DNA from: Iamia sp052038315 | GTDB taxonomy: Bacteria > Actinomycetota > Acidimicrobiia > Acidimicrobiales > Iamiaceae | Assembly (NCBI GenBank): GCA_052038315.1 | Contig: JBQGCF010000152.1 | Location: 1-6,738, forward strand | Length of the DNA: 6,738 bases | Direction of reading: 5' to 3' | Shown: positions 1-6,089 of the stretch, in pieces | Numbering within the stretch: the stretch's first letter is position 1 | Layout of the letters: each line of letters opens with the position of its first letter | The notes under the pieces: model-generated | Databases searched by the model: none | Seen by the model: only the letters and a program-made list of their open reading frames with translations | Told to the model about the DNA's origin: nothing | Program-made: the position numbers and the translations under genes

Positions 1-2993
1 CCGGTGGCGTGGTGGCCGGGGTGGCCGCCGGTGTGGCGGTCCCGGCGCCGGCCGGTGCGGCCTACGGCAGCTCGGCGGCCAGCTTCGGCACGCTCAGCTG
101 CACGGGCTGGGTCGGGGCCACGGCGCCCGCCGGCTCGATCCGGGCCGACTTCACCATCGCCGGTGGCGGTGGCCGCGGCGGTGGCGAGGCCCCCGACGAC
201 GACAACAAGGGCAACCCGGGCGGCGCCGGCGGCCGGGTCATCGGCCGCATCGCCCTGGACGCCGGCGAGAACGTCTACTTCTGGCAGGGCTGCGGGGCCA
301 ACAGCACCACCGGTGCGCGGGGCTACGCCGACGGCGGCGACGGCAGCGGTGCCGGTGGCGGCGCCTCCGCCCTCTGCGTCGGCACGTCGTCCAGCACCTG
401 CACGGTGGTCGCCATCGCCGGGGGGGGGGGGGGGGGGGGCGGGGCCTCGGACACCGGCGCCGGCGTCTGCGGCTCCGGCAACAACGGCGGTGGCGGCGGT
501 GCCGCCAACGGCGGCTCCCAGTCCTCGAACCAGAACGGCGGCGTCGGCATCGGCGGCGCCCGGGGCGGCTCGGGCAGCGGTGGCGAGCCCGGCCGTGGTG
601 GCGGTGGCGGTGGCGGCATCGGCGTCGCCGGTGAGAACGGCACCTCCAACGGCTCCGCCGCCGGCAACAACACCGGCGGCCTCGGTGGCCGGGTGACCTC
701 CAACAACAACGGCTCGGTCGGCGGCAACGGCGGCAACCAGTCGTCGGCCCCCAGCCGCAGCGGCGGCTCCGGTGACGGTGGCGACCGCAGCGTCGCCAAC
801 AGCATCGACGGCGGCGGTGGCGGCGGTGGCTACACCGGCGGTGGTGGCGGTGCCGGCGGCGTCCGCCGCGGCGGCACGCTCTGCTACTCGACCTTCAGCG
901 GTGCCGGTGGCGGTGGCGGCGGCTCGTCGTGGGCCCTCAACACGGTGACCAACCGCTCCTTCGACTCCTCCGGCGGCGCCGGTGGCGGTCAGGGCAACGG
1001 GGCCGGCGGCGCGGGCAGCGTCAGCGTCACCTTCATCACCAACCCGGCGCCCACCGGCGCCAACCAGGTCGCCGGCAACGCCACCAAGGGCGTGGCCAAG
1101 TCGATCACCCTGGCCGCCGCCGACGGCGAGACCGGCTTCGCCTGCTCGATCGTCGGCCAGCCGACCAAGGGCTCCGTCTCGCTCAGCGGCTCGACCGGCT
1201 GCACGGCCTCCTACACGGCCGACGCCGGCACCGTCGGCGCCGACTCCTTCACCTACAAGGTGACCGACGACGACGGCCGGGACAGCGCCACCTACACCGT
1301 GTCGCTCACCATCGTGAACCGGGCACCGGCCGGTGCGGACCAGTCGCTCCAGACGGCCAAGAACACGGCCCTGCCCATCTCCCTCGCCGCCTCGGACCCC
1401 GACGGCGACGCGGTGACGTGCAGCGCCGGCCAGCCGGGGGTCGGCGTGCTCACCGGCACCGGGTGCGCCGTCGCCTACACGGCGCCGGCCGACGCCTTCG
1501 GCACCGACTCCTTCACCTACACGGTCACCGACCCCTTCGGCGGTTCGAGCACCGCGACCATCTCGATCGGGATCCTGAACGAGACGCCGACGGCGGCGGA
1601 CCAGTCCTTCTCGGTCACCATGTCGTCCGACACCGAGATCGTGCTCGGCGGTGACGACGTCGACGGCGACAGCACGACGTGCGCGACGAGCGAGCCGACG
1701 GGCGGCTCCCTGGCCGAGCTGGGCGACTGCGTCGTCCTCTACTCGGCGCCGGCCACGCCCGGGACCTACACCTTCACCTACACCCGCAGCGACGGGGCCC
1801 CGGCCACCTCGGCCCCGGCCACCGTCACCATCACGGTCAACGAGCCGGGCGTCCGCGGGCTCGTCACCTCCGACGCCACCGGCGAGGGCATCCCCGGCAT
1901 CACCGTGCGGCTCTACGAGGACGGCGTCGGCTTCACGACCCACGCCACGACCACCGATGCCGAGGGTGCGTTCGACCTCGGGTCGGACGTGCCGGTCGGC
2001 GAGTACCGGGTGATCTTCCGGGACCCGTCGCAGGACTTCGTCGACGAGTGGTACGAGGACTCGCCCACCCGGTCGGGGTCGGCGCCGGTCGAGTTCAACG
2101 GGGTCGACGACCTCGTGCTGGAGGCCGGCCTGGCCACCGGGGCCCAGATCGACGTGTCGATCTCCAACGACGGGCCCTTCACCGTGGCCCTCTACAACAC
2201 GGCCCCCACGGGCGCCTCGGCGTTCCGGTCGGTCCCCGGCGTCACCGGGTCGACCTCGCTGCGGGGCCTCCCCGCCGGCACCTACTACGTCTCGGTCACC
2301 GACCCGTCCGGCGCCCTCGTGGCGCGGTGGTCGGGCAACCGGACCGTCCGCGACGAGGCCGTCGGCATCGACCTGGACCCGGGTGACGCGGTCGCCTCGC
2401 CGTTCACCCTCATCGCGCCCAACACCATCGCCGGCACGGTCCTCGACTCCGAGGGCCCGGTGCCCGGGGTGACCGTCCAGGCCTACGGCGCCACCTCCGG
2501 CCTCTTCGTGAAGTCGACCAAGACCGACGTCGACGGCGAGTACGCCCTCAAGGGCCTGCCGGTCGGCGGCTACAAGCTCGTCTTCCGGGACACCAGCGGC
2601 GCCCACCCGGCCACCTGGTACGGCGGCGACGTCATCGGCTCGGCCATCACGCTCAACATGACCACCGGCGCCGCCCTCACCATCGACGGCGAGCTGCCGG
2701 TCGTGGCCTCGGTCGGTGGCACCGTCACCGGCGGGGCCGACGGGACCACGCCGCTGGCCGGCGCCAAGGTGACCCTGTACCGCAACGGCGCCGTGGCCCG
2801 CACCGTGACCACCGACGCCAACGGGGCCTACAGCGCCACGGGCCTGACCCCGGGCGGCTACGTCGCCCTGTTCACGGCTCCCGGCCATCGGGCCGAGTAC
2901 AACCTCGACCGCTCTCGCCGGGCCGATGCCGACGTCGTCGACGTCGTCGACGGCGGGACGGTCGCCATCGACGCCACGCTCACACCCGCCTGA
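1..2993 (+). CDS. Secreted multidomain protein: Gly-rich head, 3 Ig/cadherin-like repeats, 4 carboxypeptidase-regulatory-like repeats (5'-partial)
   Basis: The frame is open to the left edge (first whole codon at 3), so the true start lies upstream. The GTG at 9 sits inside what looks like a signal-peptide core (VVAGVAAGVAVPAPAGAA) and is probably not the start. Numbering from that GTG: residues ~20-344 are a glycine-rich domain with scattered cysteines, opening with the usual short beta-strand plus Gly-tract pattern. Three Ig/cadherin-like repeats begin at N345, N437 and N524, with DPDGD-type loops and GTDSFTYTVTD strands. Four carboxypeptidase-regulatory (transthyretin-like) repeats begin near 614, 710, 805 and 900, with the typical TDAEG and LPAGTYYV motifs. 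The stop is TGA at 2991. There is no catalytic motif, LPXTG or C-terminal membrane helix. The family is known for extracellular beta-sandwich stalks; an adhesive or matrix role is inferred. It is the upstream paralogue of the gene at 3066, likely in the same transcript. The reading frame passes through a suspicious G20 run. Confidence 0.9.
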   Translation, partial: GGVVAGVAAGVAVPAPAGAAYGSSAASFGTLSCTGWVGATAPAGSIRADFTIAGGGGRGGGEAPDDDNKGNPGGAGGRVIGRIALDAGENVYFWQGCGANSTTGARGYADGGDGSGAGGGASALCVGTSSSTCTVVAIAGGGGGGGGASDTGAGVCGSGNNGGGGGAANGGSQSSNQNGGVGIGGARGGSGSGGEPGRGGGGGGGIGVAGENGTSNGSAAGNNTGGLGGRVTSNNNGSVGGNGGNQSSAPSRSGGSGDGGDRSVANSIDGGGGGGGYTGGGGGAGGVRRGGTLCYSTFSGAGGGGGGSSWALNTVTNRSFDSSGGAGGGQGNGAGGAGSVSVTFITNPAPTGANQVAGNATKGVAKSITLAAADGETGFACSIVGQPTKGSVSLSGSTGCTASYTADAGTVGADSFTYKVTDDDGRDSATYTVSLTIVNRAPAGADQSLQTAKNTALPISLAASDPDGDAVTCSAGQPGVGVLTGTGCAVAYTAPADAFGTDSFTYTVTDPFGGSSTATISIGILNETPTAADQSFSVTMSSDTEIVLGGDDVDGDSTTCATSEPTGGSLAELGDCVVLYSAPATPGTYTFTYTRSDGAPATSAPATVTITVNEPGVRGLVTSDATGEGIPGITVRLYEDGVGFTTHATTTDAEGAFDLGSDVPVGEYRVIFRDPSQDFVDEWYEDSPTRSGSAPVEFNGVDDLVLEAGLATGAQIDVSISNDGPFTVALYNTAPTGASAFRSVPGVTGSTSLRGLPAGTYYVSVTDPSGALVARWSGNRTVRDEAVGIDLDPGDAVASPFTLIAPNTIAGTVLDSEGPVPGVTVQAYGATSGLFVKSTKTDVDGEYALKGLPVGGYKLVFRDTSGAHPATWYGGDVIGSAITLNMTTGAALTIDGELPVVASVGGTVTGGADGTTPLAGAKVTLYRNGAVARTVTTDANGAYSATGLTPGGYVALFTAPGHRAEYNLDRSRRADADVVDVVDGGTVAIDATLTPA
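3..62 (+). other. Signal peptide remnant (h- and c-region)
   Basis: The first visible residues are an Ala/Val/Gly hydrophobic run followed by PAPAGAA and then YGSS. This is a typical signal-peptidase I c-region with small residues at -1 and -3, so the mature protein probably starts near the Tyr codon at 63. The positively charged n-region and start codon are missing because the window cuts them off. The intact signal peptide of the downstream paralogue supports this reading. Confidence 0.65.
63..1040 (+). other. Glycine-rich domain coding segment, first paralogue
   Basis: This segment encodes a region dominated by Gly, Ser, Asn and Ala, with five to eight-residue Gly tracts written mostly as alternating GGT and GGC codons. 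Short beta-like strands (ADFTIAGGGG, VVAIAGGGG) separate the tracts, as in bacterial glycine-rich domains usually placed at the N-terminus of secreted proteins. Seven cysteines occur, including a close pair in ALCVGTSSSTC just before a Gly tract; the downstream paralogue keeps this pair (ALCLGNGTC). There is no RTX nonapeptide periodicity, so calcium-binding RTX repeats are unlikely. Confidence 0.7.
420..439 (+). repeat. 20-base G homopolymer inside the coding sequence
   Basis: Twenty consecutive G bases are followed by C and then GGGG. They form six GGG codons and part of a GGC codon in the glycine tract after AIA. Other Gly tracts in both genes use GGT and GGC almost exclusively, and the matching tract of the paralogue (about 3583-3606) reads as GGT/GGC alternation ending in one GGG. 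The number of Gs keeps the downstream frame open. The run is either a base-calling or assembly artefact replacing T and C, or a true slippage-prone tract. Confidence 0.95.
1041..1841 (+). repeat. Three tandem Ig/cadherin-like repeats, first paralogue
   Basis: Repeats start at codons 1041 (NPAP), 1317 (NRAP) and 1578 (NETP), about 87-92 residues each. They follow the bacterial Ig/cadherin-like pattern: an Asn-x-x-Pro opening, a TLAASDPDGD-like loop, then GTDSFTYTVTD and a final TVTITV strand. Each repeat carries exactly two cysteines, 15-19 residues apart, at equivalent places before and after the central hairpin. Repeat 1 has lost the DPDGD loop (it reads AADGETG). Repeat 3 has a variant last third (YTRSDGAPATSAP). 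Confidence 0.8.
1578..2990 (+). repeat. Paralogous direct repeat, copy A (partner 4671-6086)
   Basis: This stretch aligns with 4671-6086 at a constant offset of 3093 until about 2628, where the second copy has one extra Gly codon (WYGGD versus WFGGGE) and the offset becomes 3096. Exact DNA blocks include 1777-1810 (34 bp), 2225-2266 (42 bp), 2468-2529 (62 bp) and 2745-2793 (49 bp). It covers the third Ig-like repeat and all four carboxypeptidase-regulatory-like repeats. The encoded residues are about 80% identical by eye in the last 375 positions. Confidence 0.9.
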
Positions 2994-3017
2994 CAACCCG
3001 TCTAACCTGTCACACCG

Positions 3018-3048
3018 TCGGGTCGTCGTGCTTGGGGCGGCGACACGA
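3018..3048 (+). promoter_or_regulatory. Possible stem-loop in the leader of the second gene
   Basis: GTCGTCG at 3022-3028 pairs with CGGCGAC at 3038-3044 (seven pairs, one G-T) around a nine-base loop. After one G-A mismatch, three more pairs (TCG 3018-3020 with CGA 3046-3048) extend it. No T-rich tract follows, so it is not a classical intrinsic terminator. It lies just upstream of the ribosome binding site and could modulate translation or partly attenuate transcription. In DNA this GC-rich such a stem can arise by chance. Confidence 0.3.
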
Positions 3049-3053
3049 ACCCT

Positions 3054-3060
3054 GAGGGGG
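3054..3060 (+). promoter_or_regulatory. Shine-Dalgarno for the second secreted protein
   Basis: GAGGGGG lies five bases before the ATG at 3066. It matches the AGGAGG-type anti-16S site well and fixes the start, which is directly followed by a typical signal peptide. Confidence 0.75.
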
Positions 3061-3065
3061 ACAAC

Positions 3066-3185
3066 ATGACCACCACCCGTTCGTGGGCTCTGCCCACGCG
3101 CCTGTTGGCCGTGCCGGCCAGCCTGCTCCTGGGCCTGGTGCTGGCCGTCGCCACGGCGACGGTCCAGGCGCCGGTCGCCGAGGCC
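3066..3185 (+). other. Signal peptide of the second secreted protein
   Basis: The first 40 residues contain a basic n-region (Arg5, Arg12), a hydrophobic core from about Leu20 to Ala31 and a c-region ending VAEA before RSN. Cleavage after Ala40 is preferred; TVQA35 is an alternative. No lipobox cysteine is present, so a lipoprotein is unlikely. No twin arginine is present, so Sec export is expected. Confidence 0.8.
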
Positions 3186-6089
3186 CGCAGCAACGTGGCC
3201 GCCTTCACGACCGCACCCGCGTGCGGGAGCGGCTGGACGACCTACACCGTGCCGACGGGGACCCTGTCGGCCGTCGTCACCCTCACCGGTGGCGGCGGCG
3301 GTGGCGGCGGTGCCGACGCCGCCTCCTCGGGCTCGGGCCCGGGCGGTGGCGGCACGACCGTGACGACGACCCTCACCGGCCTCAGCGCCGGCCAGGTCGT
3401 CTCGCTCACCGTCGGCTGCGGCGGTGGCGGTGGCCAGCAGGCCGGCGTCAGCGGGCTCGGCGGCCCCTCGGCCTTCGGGTCCGGCGGCAACGGCGGCGGC
3501 GGCAACAGCCACAGCGGCGCCGGCGGTGGCGCCACCGCCCTGTGCCTCGGCAACGGCACGTGCACCACCCCCCTCGTCGTCGCCGGTGGCGGTGGCGGTG
3601 GCGGGGCCATCTGGCGCTGCTGCGCCGGCCAGAACCCGACGGGCGGCACCGGCGGCCCCTCGGCCGTCACCAACGCCAACGGCGTGACCGCCACCGGCGG
3701 CGGTTCGTCCAACAGCAACGGCGGCGGTGGCGGCGGTGCGACCCAGAGCGCGGCCGGCGGCGCCGGCGGCGGTGGCTGCAGCGGTGCGAACGGCAGCGGC
3801 CGCAACGGTGGTGCCGGAGCCGGCAGCGACGGCTGCGTCGGCGGCGGTGGCGGTGGCGGCGGCTACTTCGGCGGTGGCGGTGGCGGTGGCGGCGACGCCC
3901 CTTGGTACTCGCTCTTCAGCGAGGCCGGTGGCGGTGGCGGTGGCGGCTCGTCCTACGCCCAGTCGGGCAGCCCCAGCTACACCAGCTCGCTCGACCGGAG
4001 CCAGGCCTGCGGCCGGATCCGCGAGTCCTGCAGCGTCCGGACCAATCCCGGGCGCGGTGGCGCGGCGGCCCCGACGAACGCCCACGGCTTCGCCGGCGAG
4101 GCCGGCACCGCCTCGATCACGTGGGTCGTCAACGACGCCCCCGTCGGGGCCAACGCCACCTACTCGGTGCAGAAGACGACGGCGGCCGCCATCACGCTGG
4201 CGGCCTCGGACCCCGACGGCGACAACCCGGTGTCCTGCTCGATCGTCACCTCGCCGGGCAAGGGCTCGCTGGGCGGCAGCGGCTGCTCCCGCACCTACAC
4301 CGCCAACGGCAACCAGGCGGTCGGGACCGACACCTTCACCTACCGGGTGACCGACTCCCTCGGGCGGACGAGCCCGAACTACACGATCACCCTGAACATC
4401 GGGAACCGGAACCCCTCGGCGCCGGCCCGCTCGGTGAGCGCCACCAAGGGCGTCGGGCTGCCGATCAGCCTGTCCGGGACGGACCCGGACGCCGACACGA
4501 TCAGCACGTGCACGGCGGCGCAGCCCGTCGAGGGGACGCTGACCGGCACGGGCTGCTCGGTGACCTACACCGCGCCGCCGGTCGTCTACGGCACCGACAC
4601 GTTCACCTACACCGTGTCGGACGGCTTCGGCGGGACCAGCACCTCGGCGACGGTCACGGTGACGATCGACAACCGGGTGCCGACCGCGGTGGCCCAGACC
4701 TTCACGGTGGGCCCGGAGTCCGAGACCGAGCTGGTGCTCGGCGGGTCCGACCTCGACGACGACGCCACGACGTGCGTGACGTCGGGGCCGACCGGCGGGT
4801 CGCTGGACGAGCTGGGCGACTGCACGTACCTGTACGTGGCCCCGGTGACGCCGGGGACCTACACCTTCTCCTACACCCGCAGCGACGGGGCCCCGGCCAC
4901 CTCCGCGCCGGCGACGGTGACGATCGTCGTCACCGAGCCGGTCATCGGCGGGACGGTCGTGGCCGACGACACCGGTGAGGGCATCCCCGGGATCACGGTC
5001 CGCCTCTACGAGGACGGCGTCGGCTTCACCAGCCACGTGACGGTGACCGATGCGGAGGGCGCCTTCGACCTCGGCTCGCAGGTGCCGGCGGGCGAGTACC
5101 GGGTGATCTTCCGGGACCCGACCCAGAGCTTCGTCGACGAGTGGTACGACGACTCGCTGACCCGGTCGGGCTCGACGCCGGTCGAGTTCAACGGCGTCAA
5201 CGACCTGGTGCTGGAGGCCAGCCTGGCCACGGGTGCCCAGATCGACGTCTCGATCTCGAACCCGGGCAGCTACACCGTGGCCCTGTACAACACGGCGCCG
5301 ACGGGTGCCTCGGCCTACCGGTCGGTCCCCGGCGTCACCGGGTCGACCTCGCTGCGGGGGCTGCCGGCCGGGACCTACTACGTGTCGGTCACCGACCCGT
5401 CGGGTGCCCTCGTGCAGAGGTGGTCAGGGAACCAGGCCGTCCGCGACGACGCCGTCGGCATCGACCTGGACGCCGGTGACAGCACCTCGTCGTCGTTCAC
5501 CCTCCTCGCCCCCAACACCATCTCGGGCACGGTCCTCGACGTCGAGGGCCCGGTGCCGCTGGTGACCGTCCAGGCCTACGGCGCCACCTCCGGCCTCTTC
5601 GTGAAGTCGACCAAGACCGACGCCGAGGGCGAGTACCTCCTGAAGGGCCTCCCGGTCGGCGGCTACAAGCTCGTCTTCCGCGACTCCAGCGGGGCCCACC
5701 CGGTCACCTGGTTCGGCGGCGGCGAGGTCATCGGCTCGGCGGCGACGGTCACCATGACGACCGGCGGCGCCCTCACCGTCGACGGCGAGCTGCCCGTCCC
5801 CGGGTCGCTCTCGGGCACGGTCACCGGCGGGTCCGGCGGCACCACGCCGCTGGCCGGCGCCAAGGTGACCCTGTACCGCAACGGCGCCGCGGTGCGGACG
5901 CTGACCACCGACGGCACCGGCGGCTACTCGGCCACCGGCCTCGCCCCCGGCGGCTACACCGTGCTCTTCACCGCCACCGGGCACCGGTCGGAGTACAACC
6001 TCGACCGGTTCCGCAAGGCCGACGCCGACGTCGTCGACCTCGGCGACGGTGACGCCGTCGACCTCGACGCCACCCTCGGTCCGGCCTAG
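3066..6089 (+). CDS. Secreted multidomain protein, complete tandem paralogue of the first gene
   Basis: 1007 residues. The ATG is supported by a GAGGGGG site five bases upstream. Residues 1-40 are a Sec-type signal peptide: Arg5 and Arg12, a hydrophobic core (LLLGLVLAVATA) and a likely cleavage after AEA40. Residues ~42-355 form a glycine-rich domain with thirteen cysteines by eye, including the doublet WRCC. Three Ig/cadherin-like repeats begin at N356, N447 and N536, each with two cysteines and a DPDGD-like loop (DPDAD, DLDDD variants). Four carboxypeptidase-regulatory/transthyretin-like repeats begin near 626, 722, 817 and 911. No anchor, catalytic motif or C-terminal helix is seen. Cysteines are confined to the first ~590 residues; the C-terminal 400 have none. 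Such repeats form extracellular stalks, so a surface, adhesive or extracellular matrix role is inferred, not shown. The stop is TAG, shared in part with the convergent gene. Confidence 0.93.
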   Translation: MTTTRSWALPTRLLAVPASLLLGLVLAVATATVQAPVAEARSNVAAFTTAPACGSGWTTYTVPTGTLSAVVTLTGGGGGGGGADAASSGSGPGGGGTTVTTTLTGLSAGQVVSLTVGCGGGGGQQAGVSGLGGPSAFGSGGNGGGGNSHSGAGGGATALCLGNGTCTTPLVVAGGGGGGGAIWRCCAGQNPTGGTGGPSAVTNANGVTATGGGSSNSNGGGGGGATQSAAGGAGGGGCSGANGSGRNGGAGAGSDGCVGGGGGGGGYFGGGGGGGGDAPWYSLFSEAGGGGGGGSSYAQSGSPSYTSSLDRSQACGRIRESCSVRTNPGRGGAAAPTNAHGFAGEAGTASITWVVNDAPVGANATYSVQKTTAAAITLAASDPDGDNPVSCSIVTSPGKGSLGGSGCSRTYTANGNQAVGTDTFTYRVTDSLGRTSPNYTITLNIGNRNPSAPARSVSATKGVGLPISLSGTDPDADTISTCTAAQPVEGTLTGTGCSVTYTAPPVVYGTDTFTYTVSDGFGGTSTSATVTVTIDNRVPTAVAQTFTVGPESETELVLGGSDLDDDATTCVTSGPTGGSLDELGDCTYLYVAPVTPGTYTFSYTRSDGAPATSAPATVTIVVTEPVIGGTVVADDTGEGIPGITVRLYEDGVGFTSHVTVTDAEGAFDLGSQVPAGEYRVIFRDPTQSFVDEWYDDSLTRSGSTPVEFNGVNDLVLEASLATGAQIDVSISNPGSYTVALYNTAPTGASAYRSVPGVTGSTSLRGLPAGTYYVSVTDPSGALVQRWSGNQAVRDDAVGIDLDAGDSTSSSFTLLAPNTISGTVLDVEGPVPLVTVQAYGATSGLFVKSTKTDAEGEYLLKGLPVGGYKLVFRDSSGAHPVTWFGGGEVIGSAATVTMTTGGALTVDGELPVPGSLSGTVTGGSGGTTPLAGAKVTLYRNGAAVRTLTTDGTGGYSATGLAPGGYTVLFTATGHRSEYNLDRFRKADADVVDLGDGDAVDLDATLGPA
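3186..4130 (+). other. Glycine-rich domain coding segment, second paralogue
   Basis: This segment opens with a short beta-rich stretch (WTTYTVPTGTLSAVVTLT) followed by long Gly tracts, then VVSLTVGCGGGGG and VVAGGGGGGG strands, the ordinary pattern of bacterial glycine-rich domains. Aromatic patches (YFGGGGG, APWYSLFSEAGG) recur in the last third and match YTGGGGG and LCYSTFSGAGG in the first paralogue. Alignment of the rest is loose and needs gaps. Cysteine content is high for a glycine-rich exported protein. Confidence 0.7.
4131..4934 (+). repeat. Three tandem Ig/cadherin-like repeats, second paralogue
   Basis: Repeats start at codons 4131 (NDAP), 4404 (NRNP) and 4671 (NRVP). Each has two cysteines 15-16 residues apart (CSIV...GSGC, CTAA...GTGC, CVTS...LGDC) and an acidic loop at the usual cadherin-like place. 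Compared by eye with the first paralogue, identity rises from repeat 1 (about 40%) through repeat 2 (about half) to repeat 3 (about 70%). The ATKGV segment in repeat 2 resembles one in repeat 1 of the first gene. Confidence 0.8.
4671..6086 (+). repeat. Paralogous direct repeat, copy B (partner 1578-2990)
   Basis: This is the second copy of the conserved C-terminal half. Exact blocks shared with copy A are 4870-4903, 5318-5359, 5561-5622 and 5841-5889. The four carboxypeptidase-regulatory-like repeats within it end in related aromatic motifs: DEWYDD, QRWSGN, VTWFGG and SEYNLD. Confidence 0.9.
6086..6089. other. CTAG shared by two convergent stop codons
   Basis: TAG at 6087-6089 ends the plus-strand gene, and its reverse complement CTA at 6086-6088 gives TAG for the minus-strand gene. 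The two coding regions therefore overlap by four palindromic bases. There is no intergenic space for a terminator, so termination must occur inside the opposing coding sequence. Confidence 0.85.

Larger units (their letters stand above)
2994..3065 (+). other. Intergenic spacer between the paralogues
   Basis: This 72-base gap follows the TGA of the first gene and ends at the ATG of the second. It contains an imperfect hairpin and a Shine-Dalgarno, described separately. A TAACCT hexamer at 3003-3008 fits a loose TAnnnT -10 box, but no convincing -35 element lies 16-19 bases before it. The short same-strand gap makes read-through from the first gene plausible, with or without an internal promoter. 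Confidence 0.6.

Noticed and set aside
420..444. Frameshift or pseudogene caused by the G run
   Set aside because: The run keeps the reading frame, and the downstream 850 residues match the paralogue, so the gene is intact as given.
323..805. Long proline-rich minus-strand frames opposite the Gly tracts (also 3242-3805)
   Set aside because: They are the antisense of GGT/GGC repeats, which reads as Pro; composition alone keeps them open and no start signal or motif supports them.
63..1040. RTX-type calcium-binding repeats in the Gly-rich region
   Set aside because: No nonapeptide GGxGxDxux periodicity is present; Gly tracts are irregular and Asp is rare.
929..1654. Arg/His-rich plus-strand frames inside both large genes (also 3083-4978)
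   Set aside because: They are out-of-frame shadows of high-GC coding sequence with no domain pattern or ribosome binding site.
2990..3008. CTGACA plus TAACCT as a sigma-70-type promoter
   Set aside because: The two hexamers are only 7 bases apart, far too close, and no suitable partner box is found at normal spacing.
3018..3048. Intrinsic terminator after the first gene
   Set aside because: The stem lacks a following T-run and continues straight into the ribosome binding site of the next gene, so it is listed only as a possible leader hairpin.
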